Assembly (NCBI GenBank): GCA_026770025.1
Contig: JAMXDE010000007.1
Span: 1,798,001-1,862,000, forward strand
Direction of reading: 5' to 3'
Source: Craspedostauros australis
Lineage: Eukaryota; Bacillariophyta; Bacillariophyceae; Mastogloiales; Achnanthaceae
Length of the DNA stretch: 64,000 bases
The position numbers were made by a program, and so were the translations under genes. Numbering within the stretch: the stretch's first letter is position 1; each line of letters begins with the position of its first letter. Below, in pieces: positions 44,809-55,749 of the stretch. A model generated the notes under the pieces. That model ran no database searches. It had not been told where the DNA came from and saw nothing but the letters and a program-made list of their open reading frames with translations.

Positions 44809-47097
44809 ATGGGCAAACCGTGGAAGCGCACCGCACCCGAGGTTGTGGAGCTAAAACGCATGATTGCCGCAGGTGAAATTCTAAAAACCTGGACTCCTGC
44901 CTTCGTCTATGACAAGTTCGAAGACCTTCACGTTTTCAACCGCGCTAACTTTTCCTGGAACTACAGAAACTTGTGGGTGTCGCACATGGAGGAGGTAAAG
45001 GAAGCAGGTACGTGTTTGTGTCGACCTTGGCTGGGGGCATTGATGTGCTGTGTATGCCCTTTCATCTTTTTCGCTCACACACTTGCACAGAAGACACGAA
45101 GGCAAAGAACACACCAGGTGTAAAAGAGTACATAAAAAACAAAGAGTACCTGAAATCCGAAGTCGGCTGGGCTGTCTCTGTTCCCCCGTCCCACTTTCTC
45201 AAAACTGCTTCTCAATCCAACATTGCATCTCCCTCCACCAATCCAACAGCAACTCTCCAATCCACAGAACACCCAATGACTCCACCACGTCCGAATCAAG
45301 CAAGGATGCGTGCGACAAGAACCAACGAGGTAAGTACGATTGTGCATGGACAGAGCGAAGATGTCTCTGGCGAAGACATGTCTGAACCTGAGGAACCTGT
45401 ATCTGTGACTCCTGCGCGAATCAAGGAGACGACGGTTCTGACCACTGCGTCCTGGCTTGAACGCAACAGAACTGTGGGGATTGCCGCGCACCGCCACGAA
45501 TACATGCATGAGAACCATCGTGTCATCGGTATTGACTTTGTTCTGCCTGGTGGAACATGTGCGGATGATGTTGAATGTATCATTGTTAACGGCACTCAAC
45601 TTCACATCAAAGTGGAGGCCAATGCCGCACTCACAAACACAACCTTGCATCAAGACCGCGAACTCCTTTCTTTGTACAACGAAGAACCAAACAACAAAAC
45701 AGCCCCCAATGCCACAGCTTTCTACCTTCAAGGCGAACGCAAGGTCGCATACAAACGCGCCACAAAATGTGTCTGGAATTCTGCAGACACCAAAACGCGC
45801 GTACATCGCAAAGACCTTCCTTGTGTTGTGGCTGGGATGCTCGATAATGACCCATTTGGTGTGTTTTTGCACCTCAACTTCATTGAGCCCCTTGTCCCTC
45901 TCAACTCTTCTACCCGCAACAAACAGCAAATCGCGCGAGTGCCAATGCTCCTCGTCCGGATGGTGGAGGCGCTTCCAGAAACAACACTGGCGCTCAAGCC
46001 TACGAAGAGAGCCGCGCGCAACACGCTACATCCTCCCCACATGAGCGGCCTTCCCACCCCCCTCCCCAAGAAAGCGCGCACCACTAAGCTTGACAAACTG
46101 TGCGCGATTCTGGACTCCGACAGTTTGTCCGACGATGACGAAAAATATGACTTTGTGACCGATACAGCCCGCACAACAAGCAACGTAAGTGACACACACA
46201 TGCAACAAATGCGAACCACACGAGCTCAATTGTCTCTCACTCACCGCTCTTTTTCCGTTTGTGCCGTTATCCGCACATGTGCCTTCTTCCCTTCTGCTTG
46301 TCCAGCCTGATGTCATCGACCTTTTGAGTGATGACAGCGTTGATGAACCTGTTGTCGCTGAAAAGACCAATGCGAATGCCGTCCATGCTGATCGTGTGCA
46401 GTCGTATGTCAGCACCAACACGAACGCGGAAGTGGTGATTGCACCGGAGATCGTCAGGAGCAACAGCAACGAACAACACCAACACACTGCGAGCGTGCGC
46501 AGTGTCCGCACCATTGACTCCAGCAGTGCAGATTCCGTCTCTCCAGCCCACAACAACAACCACAAAAACCAAAACCACCCCAACACAACACCATCCAACA
46601 ACAACACACGCCACCACGTTGGGACCGCCTCTCACCATGGCGGTCCCCGCCCCACCGGCAACGCACCCAACTGGAACCATGGGTGCGTTGCTGCAACAAA
46701 GCAGCGCAAGGACCCACCCACCGCGGTGTCCACACGCCCAATGGTAGCTGCTTCCGCAGCACCAGCCAGCGCACCAACCAGCACACCAACCAACACACCA
46801 ACCAACACACCAACCAACACACCAACCAACACCGGAGTCGAGACGGCGGCCAACGCGCCCCCACAGCCAGGCGTGGCAGCAGCCGTCAACACACCAACCA
46901 CCACAGGAGTCGCGATGGCGGCCAATGTGCCCCCGCAGCCACGTGCGACAGCCATAGCAGCAGCAGCAGCTGCCATGGCAAGAGCAGCAGGCAACGCGCC
47001 CCCACAGCCAGGTGCGTCCGAAGAGAGCACTGACGAAGAAAGCAGCAGCAACGAAGAGAGCACAAGCAATAGCACCAACTATGAAGAGAAAGAGTGA
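44809..47097 (+). CDS. Three-exon protein with SUMO-interaction motif, probable transposon partner
   Basis: Exons 44809-45007, 45091-46184 and 46306-47097 (GTACGT/CACAG and GTAAGT/TCCAG introns; phases 1 and 0) encode 694 residues. The N-terminal 66 residues form a compact helical module (MGKPWKRTAPEVVELKRMI, then TWTPAFVYDKF and FNRANFSWNYRNLW) resembling Myb/trihelix-like modules on diatom transposon proteins. A central region (about 150-330) has SWLERNRTVGIAAHRHEY and VIGIDFVLPGGT, with strand-like segments. Exon 3 opens with PDVIDLLSDDSVDE, a strong SUMO-interaction motif (VIDLL at 434-438 flanked by acidic residues). The C-terminus is low-complexity, with TPTN repeats, poly-Ala and Glu/Ser. 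It diverges from the transposase, so it may be the DNA-binding partner protein of a Harbinger-type element; an unrelated host gene is the alternative. Confidence 0.7.
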
Positions 47098-47250
47098 GCA
47101 CAAGCAACAGCACCAACTATAAAAAGAAAGCACAAGCAACAGAGCCAACAGAAACGAAAAACGGACAGCACCAACTATGAAAAGAAAGCACAAGCAACAG
47201 AGCCAAGAGAAAGGAACAACGGACAGCACCAACTATGAAAAGAAACAGCA
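47060..47250 (+). repeat. Tandem repeat crossing the stop codon
   Basis: The word AGCACCAACTAT recurs at 47071, 47109, 47167 and 47225 (spacing 38, 58, 58) with conserved AGAAAGCACAAGCAACAG between copies. The first copy codes the C-terminus of the SIM protein; the rest lie after its stop. Confidence 0.85.
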
Positions 47251-48740
47251 ATCGCCACAAACAGCCAACAGAAGCAAACAGCACAAAACCCCCACAAATA
47301 CAAAAACAACCCAAAAAAGAACGTAGTAAACCAGGAATGAAATAGCCACCAAAGATAACACAACATCTCAACTGAACTGCACCGTGCTTCAATCCATAGT
47401 AACATGTTCGTCATGGGAGTACCAACGCATCGAAATCAGTAGTGACAGCTGCGTCAAAATTGCGGTCGCAGTATCGGCCGAGTATTTCAGCGACATGTGC
47501 GTCGGTGGAGATGACAACCACTATGTTGGTACCCCATGTTAGTACTAATCAAAACTCAGCAAATGGTCCCAGTTGTTGCTGCCAATGATCCGTGACAAAT
47601 GCAATGGGACTCGTTTTTTAGTCCTGGGAAATGTGCGGCATAAAATTACGGTAAATGACTGCATTTTCCCAGCCGCTGTATATATGTCGACGTTTTCTCC
47701 TGCTCCCAGGTGGGCCTTCATGCCCCGTACTCGTGGATCTATCGTCAATTCGCATCACCGCTTACTCATGTAGAAGATCCTATCGCAGAGGAAGCGGCCG
47801 TTCGCGAACTGTGGACGTCCATCGGAATAATCAGCTCGTTTGACGCAGTCACAATGATCCAAGCTCTGGGGAACCCCAAGCGATGGATTCAGTCTATCGA
47901 GGTGCGACTATTGGGGCTCACCCGTATTCGGAGGAGCCTTGTGCGAGATAGTTCATCATAGAAACGTACAGGTATGTGCGTGCGTAAAATGATAGAATAG
48001 TAACAGATAGGCTGAGCGGATCGATCTAAGCCGTGCTGCATTGTGGATGATGAGCGGCTCAAGACGAAGATAGTGCCAATTTCATTGTAAGCCCTCGTAT
48101 TTGTCTGACACTTTGATACTGGCAGCCACGGTGGACAACACGAACGCAAGATGGAAGCATCATTGCCGCCTGGTGTCGCGGCAGAGATGTGCGTGCGGGG
48201 TATGGTCCCGGTGGACATTGTCGCCCGTCTTCGTTTAGTTGATACTGCATCGTGACACACCACGTGGCATTCAGTCGCTTTGGCTGTGAGTGAGAATGGA
48301 TGTGTGCGATGGATCTTGGCAGTCGATCTTGGAAGGATACTGCACTATCGGAACCATCAGTCCCACGCAGTCGCTCACTCGTGCCTTCCGAGGCTCCGAA
48401 CAAGCATTTTGAGCAGTTGCTGCGATGACAGCATTCGGCAGATCATCGGCGTACGCGGTGCATGAACGAGGATAGTGACAAAGCGGAAGTGCTGCAGATA
48501 ATGTTGCCAGTATGTTCTGTTGTTGCTGTTGTTGTTGTCATTGTCGTTGTTCTATCTCTTTATGTTGTAACACGATTGAATGCACGTGTAATGTCACTCT
48601 CTCTTTCTCATTCTATGATCATCCGTTCACGATGATCCTGCCGATCGCTCATCTGTCCATTGGTGATGGATTTCGTGTGCCCTGGCTCTGCAGCACCGCA
48701 ATTCAGCGTCTCTATGATTCCACCGCAATCGGTGGATGAG
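47098..48740. other. Convergent spacer
   Basis: The first 150 bases continue the tandem repeat from the SIM-protein gene. The rest carries short open frames without domains. No gene supported; a transposon end may lie here but no inverted terminal repeat was recognised. Confidence 0.55.
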
Positions 48741-49394
48741 CTATTGGCTGTTTGGCACTGCCGTCTTCTTGGATGCGTTCTTCCTGCCCATCATGAATCG
48801 GAATGCCCGTCCCTGCCTGTACTTGCGGATGGTCTTCTGCGCTGCCATGCGCTCTTGCTCAATGCGCTCCTTGGAGAAACTTGATTCGCTTTCTTCTTCG
48901 CTGCTGCTGCCAACGTCGCTGCTGCTGTTGCCATCGCGTTCTAGAAATGCCATGCATTCGTACGCTGCACGTTCTTGCTGTGCCAATGGTTTGGCGTCCG
49001 AACGGCAGGCCGTCGGTTGGAAGAGCTCGATGTTGGCATCGTAGTCATGATGTTCCTTCCAGATCTCGATTTCACGTCGCAGGTTGCCGTGGGAGCAGAT
49101 GTTGCGCGGTCCCATCGGCTTGCGCGTCATCGGGCAAGTGCCATGTTCGCACACCCATTCCAAGATGGCAGACTTCTCGTACACGTTGCCCAGCCTGTCC
49201 ATGACTGGCTCCGTCATGACGTCCAAGGTGAGCGGACAGATGAAGGTCTCTGGGATGGAAAGGGACATGTCGGTGCTGCTGCTGATGCTGCAGCATGAGG
49301 ACGAGGAAGATCCAGCATGTTGGCTGTCGTCGTCGGCTGTGCCGTGGGTGGTGTGGGTGGCGATGCTGTTTCCGTCGTCGCAAGTGGTCGCCAT
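48741..49394 (-). CDS. U-box domain protein (putative E3 ubiquitin ligase), paralogue
   Basis: 217 residues, one exon; ATGGCG at 49394 directly follows a G-less A/C leader. Residues 1-45 are a Ser/Thr/His-rich tail. The U-box is at 47-115: IPETFICPLTLDVMTEPVMD, then GNVYEKSAILEWV, CPMTRKPMGPRNI and LRREIEIWKEHH. It is followed by an acidic Ser/Glu stretch (SSSDVGSSSEEESESS) and a basic tail (TIRKYRQGRAFRFMMGRK). Same order and single-exon structure as the U-box gene at 33597-34343, so the two are probably related by duplication, though the domains have diverged. Likely recruits E2 enzymes; targets unknown. Confidence 0.9.
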   Translation of the reverse strand: MATTCDDGNSIATHTTHGTADDDSQHAGSSSSSCCSISSSTDMSLSIPETFICPLTLDVMTEPVMDRLGNVYEKSAILEWVCEHGTCPMTRKPMGPRNICSHGNLRREIEIWKEHHDYDANIELFQPTACRSDAKPLAQQERAAYECMAFLERDGNSSSDVGSSSEEESESSFSKERIEQERMAAQKTIRKYRQGRAFRFMMGRKNASKKTAVPNSQ

Positions 49395-52300
49395 CTTGAT
49401 TGTTTTGTTTTGTTGTGTTGTGTTGTGTTGTGTTGTGCTGTGATGTGATGTGATGTGATGTGATGTGATGTGATGTGATGTGTATGTGTTTTGTGTTTTG
49501 TGTTGGGGTGGCTTGAGTTGGGAGCAATTGAATTTTGTGTGCTCAGATTGGGAATGTGTTGGGAGTCTTGATTTGTGAGATTGTGTGATGGAACGTGACG
49601 AGTTGCGATACCATTCTTGGCGCAGAACCAGATTGTGTCGTGTTGTGCCGTGCCGCGGTCTGTCTCAGAGTTTGTTTCGGGCCTGTGTCTCCGCTTTCTG
49701 TTGGGTTTGTGTCGCGGCTTCTCAGAGTGAAGCAGGGCATCTGCGGAGCTCGTACTCATGCGCCGTACGTGCTCATAAGCCGTCCGTCCTCGCGCATTCG
49801 GAGCAGCAGCGAAAACGGCAACGGCCACCACGAAAACAACAACGATCGGAGCATCGCGCTCGTGGATAGTCACGGTTGCTCTGAGAAACGATTGCTCGTT
49901 GCGCTATTTGCTTTGTACGCGGTCGTGCAGTTTTGCCTTGCTGGAAAAATATCAAAGCTGTCACAAGCGTCTAAACTATCAGGACATTGTTGCCTCCCCC
50001 AAGAAAGTTCGGTTTGCACCACAGCGCCTGTCCGTGTTACATGGGTTGGACGTTGGTGCCACAACAACATTGACATTAATCCTGTGTCTGTTTTCTCCCC
50101 TTTCTAACAAAATGATGACTTCGTTGTTGAATTCAATGTAGCAATGGTATCACAGATGCAACATGGGGGATGCAAAACCAAACAGAGCGCAGGCGTCTGT
50201 CTCACATTCTGGTCCCTCGAACAAGACTGCATCACAGCGCATCTCTCGTACCTCGCATTGGAAGTGGCCATCATCTTCGTGGCCATCATCTCGATCCCTG
50301 CCAAGAGGAAACTTCTTCATCCAACAGGTCCTCCCCTGCTAGCGCTGTACATTCTTGCGTGTACGGAGGTGCGTAACTGCACTCCCGTAGCTCGTGAAGT
50401 ACTCGCAACTGGGCCACACCGAAACCCTACCCACATGAGGCTGGAGAAGTTGATGAACCTTGCGACGTGGAGGTGGGGAATGACGTGGGATGGACAGTGT
50501 CTCTGGTTGATGTTCGACGATTCAAGAAATGTTCTGTGTAGTCTGTGTGTTCTGTGGAAGAGAACGCGAATATGACCTCATGTGCCGTTACATTCGTTGA
50601 AGGTGAAACCAGTTGCAGATTCCTCTCTGTCTGAAACGTTCCTGGTGACAATCCTGCGCAGGTTAACAGCTGCTGGTGTCAGTTCTCTTGCGGAAACTGA
50701 TCTTGGCTGTCTGTTTGTTGGTACGATTCCATCGTCATGAACAAACACAACCAACCCAGTAACGTACACGAGTGTGCGTGGCCGTATCGGCAGTTTCCTC
50801 ATCAAATTTCCATTCCCGATGGCCGACGCGCATTCGCAGAGAGATGGAGATGGCCTCAATCGAGATTCCTACCGTGGCTCGTATTACATCTCCAAAGATC
50901 TCTTCGGAGAGACGAGAGCGACATGTTGCTGGTACTATTATCTGCAGGCATTTGCCCTTCTCTCTCTCTCTCTCTCCGTAGAGGGAAGCGGCATCTTGGC
51001 CCACTCCAATCGCGGTTACACAGTCGGGAATTGGCTCAACATGCCACACACACAGTACGCAGGAGTATGGTTGCATGGTCGCAGCGAGGCGTTTGAACCG
51101 CGGTTGCCCAAGCTGTTGCGGCCCCCCTGCTTGCACAATAGTATCAGTGTCATCGTCGCTCAAGGGTTCGCTCCTCCCATCTCCGCAGTCGCAGATGCTC
51201 TGCGGCCATGATCGGCATCGTCTTTTCACCTCGTACTATACAGCACAGGTATCGCGCTCCGTTCTGGTTCCCTCGAGCGTGCTGACGTTGCCGGACCTGT
51301 GAATGATAGAATGCGCCAACAACATCTTCCACCCATTCCCGGCTTTTGAACCGGCAACATGTGAGAAAGCGAAGAGGGATCATTTCAACCCAAAGCTGGC
51401 ACCGTGGCATTGCCTTGTGAACAGGTGATCCAAAAATCCAATAAACGCGAATGTAGATACCGCTCGCATGCATGCAGCATCGGAGACTAAATGTACGAGG
51501 AAGGTGAAACACATTGAGAGAAGTCATATCTGGTACCTGTGCACCGAAATTCCGTGCGAGGTTCTACTTGTCAATGGATCACCCTTTCCCAACCATCACG
51601 CTACCAGTTCTCGCAGCCGAGCCATTCTTCACCAACCAAGGTTCCATCAATGATGTCCCCCATGAAAGAGCAACACAGACTAATTGTATCCTCGTCGCAG
51701 AAAGACCGTAGGTTCGCCCTTCTTCCCAACAACTCCAGCATGCGCAATGACAAGCCAGAACACATCTCGCCTCGCGGAGAGAAGAGCTCTTCCCTCATCG
51801 CATGCGTGACGAGAAGTGCCCATGGCGAGAAGAAGAAGAAGAAGATGGGTAGGCAGAGAAGCGTCAATGCCTGTGGAGAGAAGAGAAGAACGGGCCAAAC
51901 GAGGAATGGCACCTCCAAGCTCCTCTCACATTTTGTCTTGTTTCTCCCACTCTCTCCCCGTGCATACGTACCGCAGCAGATACATACTCGATCAATTGAT
52001 CCATCACCAGCGACAATGCAGCCTCTCATTCTCGTGAAGGTCATTCATTCCGCCACGATGATGTTATACCACGTAGTGTGCTATACGCACGACTCTGCCA
52101 TACCAGCGTGAGTGTACTCGCTTGTTTGCCTGTAGTCGTACGCACGAAGGAGGTGGACCAAAGAAAGAACATGTCGAAGCGCCACCGGTCACAACCCAAG
52201 AGCGTGGTTCTGATCCATCCACAGAATGCGGCAACGTGATCCGTGGCGACGGGTGGAGGCAATGTCGAAACGCAGAACAACGCTGGACCTCAACCAGCAT

Positions 52301-52640
52301 CACCAACTCTGACCGTGACAATAGGTCGTACTCGTACGCTTTGTCTACTCAATGCGGTGAGCAAGTGGCAATGCCTGTACCTTTGCTGATGGAGGGTTGT
52401 ATTTGTAGGCACTCGCAGTCGTACTCGTGGTTGGAGAGAGGGAGAGCAGCAACACACTTCAATTCAACTTCAACGATCGCCGAATCTGCAATCCAACCTC
52501 ATTTCTGCGAGCATCGGTGCACTTGTCGAGAAGTAGCTCGTGTTGTTCTCTATAATAACCCCATAAACTGCTCTTCTGCTCTCCGAGCACACTTTGTATA
52601 CCAGTAATCGTAGAGTGGGGCAATCTTCATCGATGGCTGT
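49395..52640. other. 3.2 kb spacer
   Basis: It begins with the pentamer-repeat leader of the U-box gene (49401-49482). Beyond this are overlapping frames of up to 219 codons with Ser/Arg/His bias and no recognisable domain, a short TC run near 50960-50978 and a Lys-coding AAG run near 51830-51846. No gene supported. Confidence 0.55.
49401..49482 (-). repeat. 5-bp tandem repeats in U-box leader
   Basis: On the plus strand, TGTTG pentamers (about 49407-49440) pass into TGATG pentamers (49441-49481). On the coding strand they read as CAACA and CATCA, a G-less leader just before the start codon. Confidence 0.9.
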
Positions 52641-55499
52641 CTACCGAATCTTGCTGCTTCGGCGGCGTTTGGCTCGGGTTGCGGTGTCGGCATCTTGTTC
52701 CATCGTCTGACCCTCGTCTCGCATATCGCTGCGGTTGTTGCCACCGCCGTCGTCATGCTGAGCTTCCTGGGATCGGCTTCGTGTAATCGTGCTGGGACGT
52801 CGCTTGCGTTTGCTCATCACTGGCGTGCTGAAATTTCCCGTGGATGCCAGCGGCGGTCTCGGTACGGAGAGAAAATCCGCACCGGCGGAGGGTCGGCCGC
52901 GTGGTTTCGTTTTAGGATTGGTCTGGCTGGACCTTCGGGCCCGCTTGTGTGCTCTCCTTGGGTCGGTCCGGGCTGTGCGCCGTGGCGTGCGTCTCATGGT
53001 GGGTGTGATCGCAAGAGCGCTGTACCCTGCCTTGCGTGACGGCGTCATGAATAAGTTGCCGGTGGCCTCGACCGTCGATGCGTCTGTGGCGTGTGCCGAA
53101 ACGTTCGTCTTGTCGTCATCGTTGTCGCCAGCATCGTTGCTGCCGTCCTCTTCATCGTCATCGCTGCCATCATCTTTCTTGTGACCATTGACTGTCAGCC
53201 AGCGATCCAACTTTTCCTCGATATCCTGCAGAAATCGCTGGGAGATCATCTTCTTCGGATCGCCGCGCAAGAAGTAATCCAGCTCCGTCGTCGCAATGTC
53301 TGTCGCCTCGCCTAATTCCTCCAGTGATGGCATGACGTTGCAGACCACGATGGCCATATCCAGTCGCGAGACAGTCATGTGGGGGACGAAACGGCGTTTG
53401 GTGGATTGACAATGGCGCACGTTGCTGATCGCCGCCTTCAATTGTTTCTTGTAACACCTTTTCACCTTTCTCAACTGCGCATGCTCCATCTCTGCTTTTG
53501 ACGCAGGTTGCTTTCTGTCACTCTCTGCTGGCACTGCCACTGATGCCGATCCTCCTTGGTTTGGATTCGCACCGTGCATTTGGCACAGGGCCGTTTTCAC
53601 ATCATCTTTCATCGCCTGTTGCGCTTGGCGCGCCTTGTCGATCATGGTTTGCATCCCTGCGCTCAACTCGGTGGCACCGGCCGATGTCAAGATGAAAGAA
53701 TTGATCGCCTGGAAGAAGGACTGTTGCGGCGTGTCTGGAGGATCTTGGGAGACCTGCATTGCCCGTTGCCGTGCGCTCTGTCGGCGAGGCTCCGGCTGCT
53801 TGCCGGCCAGTTGAGTAGCGCCATCACAGGCAATCAGCTTGCCGCGTTCCAGCATGTGGGTGCGTCGGATGAGATGTTCCCGGGGCAGAACGTCGCCATT
53901 CTCCAGCACCAAACAGAGTTTTTCACGCCCGCGGACTCCCAGGATGGTGGTTTGGCGGAATGCATGGGCCGCACCGAACACGCTGGACGGATCGTAGTAC
54001 TCGATGATATCGCCAGGCCTCAACCGTTCTGTCTTGTGGTGCCTATCGGGTGAGTGCATCGTGTGCCCGTCAACGTCGCAGCTTTCCACACTGTTGATGT
54101 CGTCGTCGCCAACGTCGTCGTCGCTGGCATCGATATCGTTATCATTGTCGACGACGTGGTTTGAATCGTGACGTTCCATGTCACTCCGCTTGCGCTTGGC
54201 GCTCGAGTTGCGAGAATTCGGCAGTCCTGCCGCGCCCGCCGGCTTTCGAGGTGGCGTTTGGAAGCCAACATATGGAAGCCCAGGTGATACCGACCTCTGA
54301 ATCTTGAGGCTTCCTTCTTCCGCTGCTCCTGGTGCTGATGAAGTTGACGTTGACGTTGATGTCGTTCTTCTTTTCGCTGCTGAGGTAGTGTCCCTCACTT
54401 TCCCTTGTGCCTTGTCGATCATGGCACGAATGACCATGATCTCGACCATCAAGTTGACCGACTTGGGCGAGAACACGGCAGCGCAGTTCCTGGTGAGGTG
54501 TCTTTCGTACTTAGCAAGCCGGTTGTCGAGATCGGTGTCGATCGGTTCGAGCTGTGCCTCTCGTACGTAGCCATATTCGCCGGCGTGCTTGTAAGAGTGA
54601 CCCAGATGTCGGATGTACTCGAATTTGATCTTGGCACGGGGTGTTGCCGGTTTGGGTTCAGGCAGCGATTCTTGGTCTAACGTCGGTCTGTCGTCTTCGG
54701 CTTGATCTGTGACTTGCGAGAGGAGATGGAGCTGCTGCTGCCGTTTGGTCATACCTGCGGTGTCATTGCTGTTGTTGTTGTTGGTGGTGGTGGTATTGGT
54801 TTTGTTGTCATCGCTGTTGTCGTCGTTGCTGTCGTTGGCATTATTCTCGGCGTCATCGCTATCGTCGTCAGACTCATCGGACTCATCCTGGCTGCTCTTG
54901 GGACCGATATCCAACCCAATGACATCATCTGCGGGCACGTTGCGCCGAACTGGATAATGCATGTTCTTGAGTTTGCACCACGCCAAATCCTGGATGCCTT
55001 CCACGCCATCCACCAGATGCAACGAAAGTCCCGCCACCCGTTGCAAGGCCCGTTCTTCCCGCTGCTCTTGCGTGAGGACTGTCGTGGAAGAGGGCGTGGA
55101 TGCCAGAGCTGCAGACTTCCTCCCGTTCATCGTTCTGCTGGCAGTGACCCTGCGTCTCTGTGAAGGTGTTGCAGCGGGCGTCGTCAGGTTGCCTTTCCTT
55201 CGCGACGATGGTCCTGCTGAGCTCCTCCTGTTAACAGAGGAAGGTGGAAGGGATGGAGCGGCAGCCTTTGAGAACAAGGAAGAAGGAGATGCTACTGACG
55301 ATCTGCGCTGTCGCTTGGAAGGCTGCGGAGTGAAGATGGGCGTCATGAGGAAGTCGAGGCTATCATCATCCGAATCATCGTTCAGGGGTTGGAAGTGGCT
55401 GGCGAGCTGACGATGCTCCACGTGATGCTTCGGCCCCCTTTGCTCGGCGACGTCCTCCACCTGGCTCTGCTGCGTCACCTGCGCTGGCTCAACCTTCAT
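52641..55499 (-). CDS. Large nuclear protein with split PWWP-like and tudor/SH3-like segments
   Basis: 952 residues, one exon. The frame reaches a TTG at 55577; the first ATG is at 55499 (MKVEPAQ). Basic Ser-rich N-terminus (SKRQRRSSVASP, SQRRRVTASR). At about 172-186, DLAWCKLKNMHYPVRR resembles the first half of a PWWP domain. An Asp/Asn/Ser insertion follows (about 204-245), then at 290-325 IKFEYIRHLGHSYKH and EYGYVREAQLEPID resemble the second half. At about 495-554, RPGDIIEYYDPSSVFG to GDVLPREHLIRRTHML is an SH3/tudor-like strand region I recall in diatom chromatin proteins. At about 724-767, SLEELGEATDIATTELDYFL with RGDPKKMISQRFLQDIEEKL looks like a helix-turn-helix. The C-terminus is basic and Ser/Thr-Pro rich. 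Probably binds chromatin or DNA; exact family uncertain. Confidence 0.7.
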   Translation of the reverse strand: MKVEPAQVTQQSQVEDVAEQRGPKHHVEHRQLASHFQPLNDDSDDDSLDFLMTPIFTPQPSKRQRRSSVASPSSLFSKAAAPSLPPSSVNRRSSAGPSSRRKGNLTTPAATPSQRRRVTASRTMNGRKSAALASTPSSTTVLTQEQREERALQRVAGLSLHLVDGVEGIQDLAWCKLKNMHYPVRRNVPADDVIGLDIGPKSSQDESDESDDDSDDAENNANDSNDDNSDDNKTNTTTTNNNNSNDTAGMTKRQQQLHLLSQVTDQAEDDRPTLDQESLPEPKPATPRAKIKFEYIRHLGHSYKHAGEYGYVREAQLEPIDTDLDNRLAKYERHLTRNCAAVFSPKSVNLMVEIMVIRAMIDKAQGKVRDTTSAAKRRTTSTSTSTSSAPGAAEEGSLKIQRSVSPGLPYVGFQTPPRKPAGAAGLPNSRNSSAKRKRSDMERHDSNHVVDNDNDIDASDDDVGDDDINSVESCDVDGHTMHSPDRHHKTERLRPGDIIEYYDPSSVFGAAHAFRQTTILGVRGREKLCLVLENGDVLPREHLIRRTHMLERGKLIACDGATQLAGKQPEPRRQSARQRAMQVSQDPPDTPQQSFFQAINSFILTSAGATELSAGMQTMIDKARQAQQAMKDDVKTALCQMHGANPNQGGSASVAVPAESDRKQPASKAEMEHAQLRKVKRCYKKQLKAAISNVRHCQSTKRRFVPHMTVSRLDMAIVVCNVMPSLEELGEATDIATTELDYFLRGDPKKMISQRFLQDIEEKLDRWLTVNGHKKDDGSDDDEEDGSNDAGDNDDDKTNVSAHATDASTVEATGNLFMTPSRKAGYSALAITPTMRRTPRRTARTDPRRAHKRARRSSQTNPKTKPRGRPSAGADFLSVPRPPLASTGNFSTPVMSKRKRRPSTITRSRSQEAQHDDGGGNNRSDMRDEGQTMEQDADTATRAKRRRSSKIR

Positions 55500-55714
55500 C
55501 TTCCAACTATGACTATGAGTATGATGGTTCTGCTCAAGCTCTCCTGTCCGACGATTCTGCCCAGCGGTTCCATCCAACTGTTCTGTCCGACGATTCTGGC
55601 TGATGCTCCAGTGACAGCAATCCCGTCGTTGGGCTCAAACGGTGTTCGTCTCAGTGATGTCTCGCTCCTGACTTTGCCAGGGATCTGTTCCATCAGCAGT
55701 GGAAGGATGCTAGT

Positions 55715-55715
55715 G

Positions 55716-55749
<34 letters not shown>
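55715..55749. repeat. (TC)n microsatellite
   Basis: A TC dinucleotide run of about 35 bases with one interruption, seen directly. Confidence 0.95.

Noticed and set aside
45330-45353. Small intron after the GTAAGT at 45330
   Set aside because: Only about 24 bases to a candidate AG; the frame stays open through it and the sequence reads as protein.
46267-47232. 321-codon minus-strand frame with Cys/Val/Trp repeats
   Set aside because: Antisense shadow of the low-complexity third exon of the SIM-protein gene.
50774-51211. 145-codon plus-strand frame
   Set aside because: No domain or leader and a Leu-Ser run from a TC repeat.
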